This document shows positions 38,659-45,299 of a stretch of DNA of 51,771 bases, piece after piece; the stretch's first letter is position 1, and each line of letters opens with the position of its first letter. The stretch is taken from the IMG/VR virus record IMGVR_UViG_3300010885_063635, positions 1 to 51,771 of that record; one strand, written 5' to 3'. Origin of the DNA: a virus. The notes under the pieces were generated by a model, which searched no databases, was not told the origin of the DNA, and saw only the letters and a program-made list of their open reading frames with translations. Made by a program: the position numbers and the translations under genes.

Positions 38659-38988
38659 TTACACGGTAATACGAAAGTTAAAACCCTGAGGTGTTACTGT
38701 TTTTTCGTAATTGCGCTCGGCAACAATGGCATCAATCTCACGTGCCATTTGACGATCTCGAACTTGCCCGTGTTCAACTTTGACGACGATGAACTTTTTA
38801 CGATAAGTAGGCTCGGCCCGAACATTGGTGTAAGCCATCTCTACCAAATCTCTAAATGTCTCGGCCCGCGCACGTTGCGCAGATGTGTAACGCATACGGC
38901 ACTCGTCACTGTAACGATGTGCATCTTGTGCTGCTGCCCATGCATACATGCCAGCGGGTCGTGTGTTGAGTTCTTTTTCTTTTATCAT
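38659..38988 (-). CDS. Unrecognised early protein, 109 aa
   Basis: A basic, helical protein (EKELNTRPAGMYAWAAAQDAHRYSDECRMRY...) whose second half has a strand-rich segment KKFIVVKVEHGQVRDRQMAREID. A strong AAGGAG site follows early promoter cassette 3. It ends 6 nt before the -35 box of cassette 2, so it is probably a monocistronic early message. Function unknown. Confidence 0.6.
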   Translation of the reverse strand: MIKEKELNTRPAGMYAWAAAQDAHRYSDECRMRYTSAQRARAETFRDLVEMAYTNVRAEPTYRKKFIVVKVEHGQVRDRQMAREIDAIVAERNYEKTVTPQGFNFRITV

Positions 38989-39018
38989 TGCAGGCTCCTT
39001 TTTGCTTTGTATGTCCGT

Positions 39019-39047
39019 ATTATAGCATTTTGGGCATTATTGGTCAA
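39019..39047 (-). promoter_or_regulatory. Repeated early promoter cassette 3
   Basis: TTGACC, 17-nt spacer, TATAAT; almost identical to cassette 2 for more than 45 nt, and preceded by a terminator hairpin. Confidence 0.85.
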
Positions 39048-39051
39048 CCAC

Positions 39052-39079
39052 AAAAGTAGTACTTTTTAGTACTACTTTT
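39052..39079 (-). terminator. Rho-independent-type terminator
   Basis: Perfect 12-bp inverted repeat with a 4-nt loop, ending in TTTT, 2 nt after the stop of the 88-aa gene and directly before promoter cassette 3. Confidence 0.75.
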
Positions 39080-39081
39080 TG

Positions 39082-39348
39082 TTACTCCGAAAACTCGTAC
39101 ATGTACTGCGCAACACTGGGATCCAATTTGATAAGATCCTTGGCCGCGGCAGTCAATGCACGATATTGAGCTTGCACCTGACTACGTGGCAGTTCGCCGT
39201 CACAGGTTAGGTTTTCGGGACTCAGTGCGGCATCAATCATTTCTGCCACTTGTTTACGACCTTCACGTGTGTCAATTTCATATTGACGACCTTTGAAGAT
39301 AGCGTTCCACTGATTTTTTTGATCAATAAGTTTTTGAAGTGCTTTCAT
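39082..39348 (-). CDS. Unrecognised early protein, 88 aa
   Basis: A helical protein (MKALQKLIDQKNQWNAIFKGRQYEIDTREG...) with an acidic C-terminus. AAGGAG precedes its ATG; promoter cassette 4 lies upstream and a terminator hairpin downstream, so it is its own transcription unit. No domain recognised. Confidence 0.6.
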   Translation of the reverse strand: MKALQKLIDQKNQWNAIFKGRQYEIDTREGRKQVAEMIDAALSPENLTCDGELPRSQVQAQYRALTAAAKDLIKLDPSVAQYMYEFSE

Positions 39349-39380
39349 TATGGGCTCCTTGTTGTTTACAATATGTCCAT

Positions 39381-39409
39381 ATTATAGCATTTTGGCAATT
39401 ATTGGTCAA
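39381..39409 (-). promoter_or_regulatory. Repeated early promoter cassette 4
   Basis: TTGACC, 17-nt spacer, TATAAT. The leader diverges slightly from cassettes 1-3. A double hairpin precedes it. Confidence 0.85.
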
Positions 39410-39414
39410 AAGAA

Positions 39415-39458
39415 ACCCTACAATCTGTAGGGTCTCCAAGGTAATACTTCGGTATTAC
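39415..39458 (-). terminator. Double hairpin terminator
   Basis: On the minus strand, a GTAATAC/GTATTAC stem with a CGAA loop (39441-39458), then an ACCCTACA/TGTAGGGT stem (39415-39433) followed by TTTCTTTT. It separates the 70-aa gene from promoter cassette 4. Confidence 0.75.
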
Positions 39459-39470
39459 ATGTTTCTCACA

Positions 39471-39683
39471 TCAGACACAATCGATTCGAGCCAACCGATC
39501 AAAAATGGATTGTTGCAACAGTGCAACCTCATCACGGTCAACATAAAAGTCAGTGCGAGGATCCCAGTACTCGCCTGCGGTTGCATCGTAGTACAAGACT
39601 CGTCCATTAGGGTAATGAAACGGCCCTTCAAGTCCTTTACGGGGGCCGTATTCTTTATTGTGTTTGAAAACAGTATAAGACAT
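39471..39683 (-). CDS. T4-like conserved small protein, 70 aa
   Basis: Starts MSYTVFKHNKEYGPRKGLEGPFHYPNGRVLYYDATAGEYWDPRTDFYV. The GLEGPFxYPNGRVLYYD and YWDPxTDFYV pattern recurs in T4-like phages. Function unknown; ends RIDCV. AGAGGT precedes the ATG. Confidence 0.7.
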   Translation of the reverse strand: MSYTVFKHNKEYGPRKGLEGPFHYPNGRVLYYDATAGEYWDPRTDFYVDRDEVALLQQSIFDRLARIDCV

Positions 39684-39693
39684 AAGGACCTCT

Positions 39694-39852
39694 TTAGTGG
39701 CAAGTGCCTTGTTCGACGATTTCAAGATCCGTTTGTTCGAGTACGGCATACACCCATGCGACTGGAATTCCCAGGTTAGTGGCAATTGCCATGGGATACT
39801 CACCTTCGTCCAACATGTTTTGGATGTCAATGCTGATGTCACTCATTCCCAT
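39694..39852 (-). CDS. Small protein, 52 aa, HTH-like
   Basis: A 52-codon frame with AGGAG 6 nt before the ATG at 39852; its start overlaps the end of the 77-aa gene. The segment YPMAIATNLGIPVAWVYAVLEQ has the helix-turn-helix rhythm (Ala/Ile-Gly-Ile/Pro-Val) of small DNA-binding proteins. The protein is too short for certainty. Confidence 0.55.
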   Translation of the reverse strand: MGMSDISIDIQNMLDEGEYPMAIATNLGIPVAWVYAVLEQTDLEIVEQGTCH

Positions 39853-40072
39853 TTTTCACTCCTATTGTCAGCAACCAGGCTGTCAAGGCTGGACCTTCTA
39901 CAATGCAACACTCGTCACCATGTTTGACCTTGTCCCTGACCAACTGATAATGGTGTCCCAGGTAGTTCATGTACACCCGGTAGCCCTTGGTTTTGGATAC
40001 CCGGTACATGCCGCCATTGTAAAAGACAGCATCGCCTGGGTTGATATCACGGCCAATTACGTCTCGTGCCAT
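39839..40072 (-). CDS. Unrecognised small protein, 77 aa
   Basis: MARDVIGRDINPGDAVFYNGGMYRVSKTKGYRVY... has the PGDxVxYxGxxYRV pattern of a small SH3-like beta barrel. It overlaps the 63-aa gene stop by 1 nt and the 52-aa gene start by 14 nt. Probably co-translated. Function unknown. Confidence 0.6.
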   Translation of the reverse strand: MARDVIGRDINPGDAVFYNGGMYRVSKTKGYRVYMNYLGHHYQLVRDKVKHGDECCIVEGPALTAWLLTIGVKNGNE

Positions 40073-40263
40073 TACAGGTTCTCCTCAATTAATTGGTCGT
40101 CAATGTGACCCAGCATGTGGAACAGTATTTCGTCAATATCATCAAAGTCCACACACTCGGGCTCAAACAGTTTACCAAACTCACTCATCTGTGTGCGTAA
40201 CTTTGCCACAGTGTCACAGAGCTCAGCATACTTGGCTTGAGCCTGTTCTAGTCGCTCGCTCAT
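40072..40263 (-). CDS. Small coiled-coil acidic protein, 63 aa
   Basis: Residues 1-30 form a heptad-type helix (SERLEQAQAKYAELCDTVAKL), followed by an acidic segment (FEPECVDFDDIDEIL). It overlaps its upstream neighbour by 4 nt. Function unknown; an early host-takeover peptide is possible. Confidence 0.55.
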   Translation of the reverse strand: MSERLEQAQAKYAELCDTVAKLRTQMSEFGKLFEPECVDFDDIDEILFHMLGHIDDQLIEENL

Positions 40264-40520
40264 ACCGCCTCCGCTATCTTAGGATAACGATCGTAAGCTT
40301 CAGTGGCTCCGTCACAGGCAAATTTGGGATAGCTAAATTGATCTATAACATGCACAAGGATGTCATCATAAGCGGCCCACTCGATGCATTCTTTTCGCGC
40401 CGCTTGATAGTTGTTGGTAGTCAACAACACTTGACGACCGACTGCATCTATGTCAGCATCTTCTTTAGAAGATACTTCTGTGACCACTCGATATTTGTAA
40501 GGCATGTTACCGTATCTCAT
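40260..40520 (-). CDS. Unrecognised small protein, 86 aa
   Basis: MRYGNMPYKYRVVTEVSSKEDADIDAVGRQ... is an alpha/beta protein whose ends overlap both neighbours (ATGA at 40263; 1 nt at 40520). No family recognised. Part of a four-gene translationally coupled early run. Confidence 0.55.
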   Translation of the reverse strand: MRYGNMPYKYRVVTEVSSKEDADIDAVGRQVLLTTNNYQAARKECIEWAAYDDILVHVIDQFSYPKFACDGATEAYDRYPKIAEAV

Positions 40521-40816
40521 TATGCAGTCTCCCGATCCATGACGTAAGTGAATAAAACAAATTTGGCGCGGTTCAACAGTTGACGTTGATCTTCGATGGT
40601 GTTAAAGTCGGGCTGTTCATAAGCCATCATTTCTTGTGCATCACTCATCATTGACGCCACAACCATTGCAGGTCCGCTGAATTTGAAAGTGCTTGAGGAT
40701 TCCACTGCTTCACGCATCTGTGCTTCAGTGCAACCGTACATACCAACTTCACGGATTTGTTTAGTTGTCAGTCCTTCAAATGCTTTTCTCATTGCTGGCT
40801 CCTTTTTGCTTTGCAT
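40520..40816 (-). CDS. Early protein with two in-frame starts, 98/90 aa
   Basis: The frame can begin at an ATG at 40816, which is the predicted +1 of an early promoter, or eight codons later at an ATG (40792) that has an AAGGAG site. The common part reads MRKAFEGLTTKQIREVGMYGCTEAQMREAVESS, helical and with an EAQMREA segment. Function unknown. The dual start could yield leaderless and leadered forms from one message. Confidence 0.55.
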   Translation of the reverse strand: MQSKKEPAMRKAFEGLTTKQIREVGMYGCTEAQMREAVESSSTFKFSGPAMVVASMMSDAQEMMAYEQPDFNTIEDQRQLLNRAKFVLFTYVMDRETA

Positions 40817-40822
40817 GCCACT

Positions 40823-40851
40823 ATTATAACAAATTGGGAATTTCTGGTCAA
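40823..40851 (-). promoter_or_regulatory. Early promoter placing +1 on an ATG
   Basis: TTGACC, 17-nt spacer, TATAAT, then AGTGGC and the in-frame ATG at 40816. The leader retains the AAAGCAAAAAGGAG cassette sequence. Confidence 0.85.
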
Positions 40852-40870
40852 GTACTACTCTAGTATTACA

Positions 40871-41098
40871 TCAGTCCAGTAGGGTCATGTATGCTTCAGC
40901 ATTGTGTTCACGAAACCAGTCCAGTGCCTTACGGAGCATTCGGAAGTCACCCACAAGCTCACAGCCTTTGAGATAGTCGTACACTGCAACCTCATTGGGA
41001 GTGAGCATCACAGTCTCACCGCTGAAAAAGTTTTCAACTATGACAGGCTCTGTGTCCAGGATCATGATGCCGGGAAACTGTTCTTTTATGGATTTCAT
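40871..41098 (-). CDS. T4-like conserved small protein, 75 aa
   Basis: Starts MKSIKEQFPGIMILDTEPVIVENFFSGETVMLTPNEVAVYDYLKGCEL; this kind of sequence (FSGxxxxLxPxEvAVYD) recurs in T4-like marine phages. Function unknown. An AAGGAGCCC site precedes the ATG, with early promoter cassette 6 upstream. Confidence 0.65.
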   Translation of the reverse strand: MKSIKEQFPGIMILDTEPVIVENFFSGETVMLTPNEVAVYDYLKGCELVGDFRMLRKALDWFREHNAEAYMTLLD

Positions 41099-41128
41099 TT
41101 TGGGCTCCTTTTTGCGTTGTATGCCATT

Positions 41129-41157
41129 ATTATAGCAAATTGGGAAATTTCAGTCAA
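41129..41157 (-). promoter_or_regulatory. Repeated early promoter cassette 6
   Basis: TTGACT, 17-nt spacer, TATAAT, then a leader with AAAAAGGAG. Drives the 75-aa gene. Confidence 0.8.
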
Positions 41158-41163
41158 CCAAAA

Positions 41164-41490
41164 TCAATGCGTGTTCAACGCAGGTGTGTAAGCATTGATC
41201 AGTTCGCGCTCACGAGCGTGAGCTGGCTTGCGTCCACGTATTTTTTCAACAAGATCAACCACATGCGTTTCTGCACCGTATTCGCGAATACTGTGGCACA
41301 AGGCCCACGTTTTTTCTTCAGTCAACGCACGGCGCACATGCTTTTGGAACCGTACTTTTAGGGCTTGTTTGATCGAACCTGAACACACGGTAATACCAAT
41401 GTAGTACTCGCCGGTGATCATGTTGGTTATGGTGTAGACAGCATGATTGCTGTCTTGACGTCGTTTCCGAGTGGGCTTTTTAACTTCCAT
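41164..41490 (-). CDS. GIY-YIG nuclease-domain protein, 108 aa
   Basis: A small GIY-YIG domain: VYTITN (residues 18-23) stands for GIY, YYIGIT (29-34) for YIG, then a conserved Arg in KVRFQKHVRRA and a late acidic residue. The N-terminus is very basic (EVKKPTRKRRQ), as in homing-type or repair nucleases. It has no ribosome site: the ATG lies exactly at the predicted +1 of its promoter, giving a leaderless message. Possible roles are homing into an adjacent gene or early host-DNA cutting. The flanking sequence shows no obvious intron. Confidence 0.75.
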   Translation of the reverse strand: MEVKKPTRKRRQDSNHAVYTITNMITGEYYIGITVCSGSIKQALKVRFQKHVRRALTEEKTWALCHSIREYGAETHVVDLVEKIRGRKPAHARERELINAYTPALNTH

Positions 41491-41496
41491 ACCCAA

Positions 41497-41525
41497 ATTA
41501 TAGCAAAAAAGCAATTTCGAGTCAA
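41497..41525 (-). promoter_or_regulatory. Early promoter placing +1 on an ATG
   Basis: TTGACT, 17-nt spacer, TATAAT, then TTGGGT and the GIY-YIG ATG at 41490. Confidence 0.75.
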
Positions 41526-41598
41526 CCGTTTTCGGCCGCACAATAACCCTACATTTTACTGGGTATTTTGTTGTTTTTACGCCACAAAATTTCAAGTG

Positions 41599-41606
41599 GT
41601 TAAATA
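41599..41606 (+). promoter_or_regulatory. T4-type late promoter box (plus strand)
   Basis: GTTAAATA in the divergent gap 41526-41727, facing the plus-strand block 41728-43165. The gap also holds a short inverted repeat at about 41543-41566. Confidence 0.4.
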
Positions 41607-41727
41607 GCTGTCTACAATCCAAAAAAGGCCCATTAAATGATTGATTTTGTTGTGACATTCTTTGCTGTTTTTTTTTACAGATGTCTTCTACACCTACTAC
41701 CTAAAATCAGTGCAAGAAGAACACACA

Positions 41728-41877
41728 ATGAAAGCCAGCTTATGGGCCACCATAGTGTTTCTCATTGCCTGCGTGGCTGTGATCAACTACACCACCAACA
41801 GTTGGTTGTTGATTCCGGCCGGCCTGGGGGCCTTTTGCGGCACCTGGATCGGAATGAAACTGCAATCGCGAAGCTGA
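41728..41877 (+). CDS. Small two-TM protein, 49 aa
   Basis: Two hydrophobic helices (about residues 4-20 and 25-42) with a Lys/Arg C-terminus (MKLQSRS). A weak AAGAAG site precedes the ATG at 41728, so the longer upstream reading was not used. First gene of the plus-strand block; function unknown. Confidence 0.55.
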   Translation: MKASLWATIVFLIACVAVINYTTNSWLLIPAGLGAFCGTWIGMKLQSRS

Positions 41878-41887
41878 TTGGCATTGC

Positions 41888-42538
41888 ATGAAGCCCACCA
41901 TAGCTCTATTCATATACGACCCCAAGTGCTCAGTGCAGTGCGGAAATGGGCTTATGCAAGCACTCAGTCCCTACTACAACTTCAAATTGTTTTCAAAAAA
42001 TCGTGTTGAAAATGTGTTTTTTGAAGACGTAGACATAGTTGCTGTGCCCGGGGGCATAGGTGATGCCGACACATTCACACAACTGTTCAAAAACAATGCC
42101 AATCGAGTACGAGAATTCGTGGGCCAAGGCGGCGGCTATCTAGGCATTTGTATGGGTGCATACTGGGCAGGATCACACTACCTCAACATTCTAAAAGAAG
42201 TAGATGCAGTACAATATTTGAAACGCCCGGGCACAGATACCCGACGCCCGCATGCCAAAAACATCGCCATCAACTGGCAGGGTCAAGACATGTCCATGTT
42301 CTGGTACGATGGTTGTGCCCTGGTGGGCAACCGTGATCGATTTGAAACTGTGGCCACCTACAGCAACGGTGATGCCATGGCCATTTATCAGGATCGCATC
42401 GGGCTAATTGGTTGTCACCCCGAAAGCGAAAAGTTTTGGTATGACGGCTACAGTTGGATGCGGCCTCATTGGCATCACCGTGCGCATCATCAACTGTTGG
42501 TGGATTTTGTTGATCAACTGTATCGACGCCAAAAATAA
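41888..42538 (+). CDS. Class I amidotransferase-like protein (BPL_N type), 216 aa
   Basis: It has the nucleophile elbow GICMGAYWAG (Cys88), strand DIVAVPGGIGDADT before it and CHPES (His177, Glu179) at the end, as in the biotin-protein-ligase N-terminal group of the amidotransferase superfamily. The protein is a stand-alone domain with no ligase part. The substrate is unknown. A second amidotransferase-like protein (7912) is present in the window, but the two do not look recently duplicated. It precedes the Mpo1-like membrane gene by 18 nt. Confidence 0.75.
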   Translation: MKPTIALFIYDPKCSVQCGNGLMQALSPYYNFKLFSKNRVENVFFEDVDIVAVPGGIGDADTFTQLFKNNANRVREFVGQGGGYLGICMGAYWAGSHYLNILKEVDAVQYLKRPGTDTRRPHAKNIAINWQGQDMSMFWYDGCALVGNRDRFETVATYSNGDAMAIYQDRIGLIGCHPESEKFWYDGYSWMRPHWHHRAHHQLLVDFVDQLYRRQK

Positions 42539-42556
42539 ATATATCAAAGGAAACAT

Positions 42557-43165
42557 ATGAAAGAAATTCTACAAACACTTAAAGAGCAACGTTGGGACGA
42601 CCATCGTTATTATCATCACAGCAGAATCAATCAATTTTTGCATTTGATCTCAGCCACAAGTTTTTTGATTGCCTATGTATATCTATTCATTGATCCGGTT
42701 GTGAGTGCTTATGTTGCATGGTTGATTGCCATGACCACTCGTCAAGCCGGTCATTTCTTCTTTGAACCACACGGCTACGATGAATACAACAATGCCACAT
42801 TCGAATACAAAGAGAAAATCAAAATTGGGTTCAATTTAAAACGCAAACGTGTGTTGATGGCCTGTTTTGTAGCTGTACCATTATTGGCCTATTTTGATGC
42901 TGAGCTGATGAATGTGTTGATACCCGATAATGATCCAATGACCTTTGTGAATCGTGTGGGCATGGGTTGGTTATGGTTGGGTGCAGCCGGTGTTGTGTTT
43001 AGAATGATTCAACTCACTGCATTGCAAAGCAGACGAGTTGCATTGGTTTGGTGTCTCAAAATTGTAACAGACCCATTCCACGATGTGTGGATTTATCGCA
43101 AGAGTCCCATTTACTTGATGCAGGGTCAATTGATTGATCCTGACCTGCGCCAAGATTACGAATAA
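42557..43165 (+). CDS. Multi-pass membrane protein, Mpo1/DUF962-like features
   Basis: A 202-aa protein with about four hydrophobic helices (near 28-46, 50-65, 97-117, 137-158). The N-terminal part YYHHSRINQFLHLISATSF and later RQAGHFFFEPHGYDE resemble the H-x-N...H and GHxxFE elements of Mpo1/DUF962 proteins, some of which oxidise 2-hydroxy fatty acids using iron. The similarity is limited, so this is a suggestion. AAAGGAAA precedes the ATG. It converges on the glycosyltransferase gene, with a 10-nt overlap, beside the possible lipid-remodelling pair. Confidence 0.6.
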   Translation: MKEILQTLKEQRWDDHRYYHHSRINQFLHLISATSFLIAYVYLFIDPVVSAYVAWLIAMTTRQAGHFFFEPHGYDEYNNATFEYKEKIKIGFNLKRKRVLMACFVAVPLLAYFDAELMNVLIPDNDPMTFVNRVGMGWLWLGAAGVVFRMIQLTALQSRRVALVWCLKIVTDPFHDVWIYRKSPIYLMQGQLIDPDLRQDYE

Positions 43166-44187
43166 CCATCCTCATCAGTCCACTTGCCGTTGGGAGTGAG
43201 ATTGTCTCGGAATATATGCCAGGCACGCTCCCAACTCCAACGATGACTACCTGACCAAACTTGTTGTCTTGACAAGAACAAACAATCTGTCACCGCTTGT
43301 TTCAAGTCATCATTCATACAACCAGTGATGCCTTCGTCAATCACATCTACAGGACCCTGCACCGGATATGCTGCAACTGGTGTGCCGCAGGCCATGGCTT
43401 CAATCATCACAAGGCCAAATGTTTCCCACTTACTGGGAAATACAAATACATCTGCCATGGCATAATATCGTGCTAGATCGGCACCGGTCTTGTAACCAAC
43501 AAAGTTTATATCAGGATAACGTTGTTCTAGTTCTGCTCGGTATGGGCCATCACCCACAATGATTTTGTTAGCACCGGTGAATTGCAAATTGCAAAAATCA
43601 TCTAGATTCTTTTCTCGGCTCACACGGCCCACATACAACAAGATAGGGCCATTGACCACTGTGTCAGTTCTATATCCTGGATGAAATACCGTACGATCAA
43701 CCCCACGGGTCCAGGATATAATATCACCATCAAAGCCGTGTTCGTGTAACTCTGTGACCATTGAGTCTGTGGTGGTCAATACTTTGCCTGAATGTTTGTG
43801 GAACCAACGCACATAACGCCAAGTCCATGATTCGGGTATGCCGGCTATCTTTTTTAAGCCTTCAGGAAACTTAGTATGGTAAGCAGTATTATACCGACGA
43901 TTCCGCTGGTCAAGATAAAATCTAGCGTACAGACCAAGAGGACCTTCGGTGGCGATGTGTATATAATCCGGAGCCACAGCCCTAATCTTCTTCCCAATCT
44001 TCCAGGGAATCGAAATTTTAATTTCACGGTAGCCTGGGCTACTAACATGTAAGAACTCCAGGGGAGTAAGGTATACAACACGATAGCCGTCCAAAACCGC
44101 CAGTGCCTCAATGTTCTTGTATGTTGTGACCACACCATTTATTTGCTCCGGTAAGTTGTCTGTAATGATCAATATTGTTTTTTGCAT
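43156..44187 (-). CDS. GT4-family glycosyltransferase (Agt-like)
   Basis: A 343-aa GT-B glycosyltransferase. The N-terminal Rossmann fold starts TILIITDNLPEQINGVVTTY, the loop typical of retaining GT4 lipid glycosyltransferases. The C-terminal half has LLYVGRVSREKNLDDF, IIVGDGPYRAEL, FVFPSKWETFGLVMIEAMACGTPV with the E-x7-E pair, and QGPVDVI. These features match sulfolipid/diacylglycerol glycosyltransferases such as SqdX and Agt. It follows the PlcP-like gene by 60 nt on the same strand. Likely transfers a sugar from a nucleotide donor to diacylglycerol or another lipid. Confidence 0.85.
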   Translation of the reverse strand: MQKTILIITDNLPEQINGVVTTYKNIEALAVLDGYRVVYLTPLEFLHVSSPGYREIKISIPWKIGKKIRAVAPDYIHIATEGPLGLYARFYLDQRNRRYNTAYHTKFPEGLKKIAGIPESWTWRYVRWFHKHSGKVLTTTDSMVTELHEHGFDGDIISWTRGVDRTVFHPGYRTDTVVNGPILLYVGRVSREKNLDDFCNLQFTGANKIIVGDGPYRAELEQRYPDINFVGYKTGADLARYYAMADVFVFPSKWETFGLVMIEAMACGTPVAAYPVQGPVDVIDEGITGCMNDDLKQAVTDCLFLSRQQVWSGSHRWSWERAWHIFRDNLTPNGKWTDEDGYS

Positions 44188-44247
44188 TCGCCTGTTACCT
44201 TGAATGTTTTGAATTTTAAATCATATCGCATAGTCGCCAGCACTTGT

Positions 44248-45093
44248 TCACAACTGTTTTGCGTTGGAAAAATCAATTCTATTCTTCCGGGTTGATCTTG
44301 CGGGTTCGTTGTGTGTACTGCTATCAATATCATCAACCACATTGTCGCTCTCCTGTGTCCATGTTACAATTTCCCATGTGCCATCATGATGTTCTACCAA
44401 GGCTGTACATGACTCTACCCAGTCCCCGTCATTCATATATGTCACACCATCTATGAGTTTGATTTCTGCGTGATGTATGTGTCCGCAGATCACACCATCA
44501 AATCCACGTTTCTTACAATATGCAGCAAGGTTGTGTTCAAAGTGAAATATAAAGTCTACTGCTTTTTTGACCCGGTGTTTAAGGAACAGGCTAAGGCTAA
44601 AGTACCCAAAACCAAAATGGTGACGAATCCAATTAATGCGGGTATTGAGTCCAAGAATGAAATCATATGCTTTGTCTCCCAACATGGCCAACCACGGAGC
44701 CAGTCTGGTAATGCCGTCAAATAAATCGCCATGCACCACAAGATAGTGTCGACCATCTGCACCTATGTGCTCTGTTTGATTTACCAATTCAATTATGCCA
44801 AATCCAATGCCATAATGCATGAAAGGTCTTAGAAACTCGTCATGATTACCAGCCACATATACAACCCTAGTACCACGCTTGCTATGACCCAGAACGCGGC
44901 GAATGACATTGGTGTGACTTTGTTTCCATCGCCATTTGTTTTGTTTAATTTTCCAAGCATCAATGATGTCTCCTACGAGATATAGAGTTTCGCAGGTGTT
45001 GTGTTTGAGGAAGTTGTTGAGGCGATCTGCTTGACAATCTCTAGTACCAAGATGCACATCACTGATGAATATACTGCGATAGGTCTTCTGCAT
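44248..45093 (-). CDS. LpxH/PlcP-like metallophosphoesterase
   Basis: A 281-aa calcineurin-like phosphoesterase with all metal motifs: SDVHLG (Asp12, His14), GDIID (Asp42), AGNHDE (Asn83, His84), VHGD (His121) and CGHIHH (His205, His207). The family is commonly annotated UDP-2,3-diacylglucosamine diphosphatase, but forms of about 270-290 aa next to a GT4 gene are often PlcP, a phospholipase C that splits membrane phospholipids to diacylglycerol during phosphate starvation. A late box ends 4 nt before the ATG, and a Pho-box-like sequence lies just upstream. The C-terminal tail is Asp/Ser/Arg-rich. Confidence 0.85.
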   Translation of the reverse strand: MQKTYRSIFISDVHLGTRDCQADRLNNFLKHNTCETLYLVGDIIDAWKIKQNKWRWKQSHTNVIRRVLGHSKRGTRVVYVAGNHDEFLRPFMHYGIGFGIIELVNQTEHIGADGRHYLVVHGDLFDGITRLAPWLAMLGDKAYDFILGLNTRINWIRHHFGFGYFSLSLFLKHRVKKAVDFIFHFEHNLAAYCKKRGFDGVICGHIHHAEIKLIDGVTYMNDGDWVESCTALVEHHDGTWEIVTWTQESDNVVDDIDSSTHNEPARSTRKNRIDFSNAKQL

Positions 45094-45097
45094 GTAA

Positions 45098-45105
45098 TAT
45101 TTACG
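45098..45105 (-). promoter_or_regulatory. Late-type box close to the PlcP-like ATG
   Basis: CGTAAATA followed by 4 nt (TTAC) and the ATG at 45093; near, but one base short of, the leaderless spacing seen elsewhere. Confidence 0.4.
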
Positions 45106-45114
45106 CAGAAGACC

Positions 45115-45132
45115 ATTACAGTTTTGTTACGA
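45115..45132 (-). promoter_or_regulatory. Pho-box-like sequence
   Basis: TCGTAAC AAAA CTGTAAT on the minus strand agrees with CTGTCAT AAAA CTGTCAT at 13 of 18 positions, with the second half and the A-tract nearly perfect. It could allow host PhoB to activate the PlcP-GT4 pair. A match of this quality could arise by chance. Confidence 0.3.
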
Positions 45133-45139
45133 CCGTGTG

Positions 45140-45271
45140 TTATTTGACTGCTTCGGTATGCTTGTGTTTAAAACTTTTCTTCAACAGTTTAAACCAAAGT
45201 TCTTGAACTTTTTTAAAATTGTGTTCGACTTCGGCTCGATTCAATTTCATGATCAATTTTTTAACTTTCAT
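45140..45271 (-). CDS. Small basic protein, 43 aa
   Basis: A 43-codon frame with a very strong ribosome site (GAGGAGGG, 8 nt) before the ATG at 45271 and a late-type box (GTTAAATA) upstream. The product is Lys-rich and helical (KKLIMKLNRAEVEHNFKKV, LWFKLLKKSFKHKH). It resembles short basic peptides in T4-like marine phages. Function unknown; possibly nucleic-acid binding. Confidence 0.7.
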   Translation of the reverse strand: MKVKKLIMKLNRAEVEHNFKKVQELWFKLLKKSFKHKHTEAVK

Positions 45272-45291
45272 GATCTTGCCCTCCTCGCAAG

Positions 45292-45299
45292 TATTTAAC
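45292..45299 (-). promoter_or_regulatory. T4-type late promoter box (GTTAAATA)
   Basis: GTTAAATA on the minus strand, 20 nt before the 43-aa gene and overlapping the AhpD-like stop. Confidence 0.5.

Noticed and set aside
41164-41658. Longer start for the GIY-YIG protein (164 aa).
   Set aside because: The extra N-terminus would cross the -35/-10 promoter and has no domain character; the ATG at 41490 fits the promoter.
41637-41891. Plus-strand frame with a hydrophobic start before the 49-aa gene.
   Set aside because: Only the first part is hydrophobic, and it runs through the 49-aa membrane gene in a different frame.
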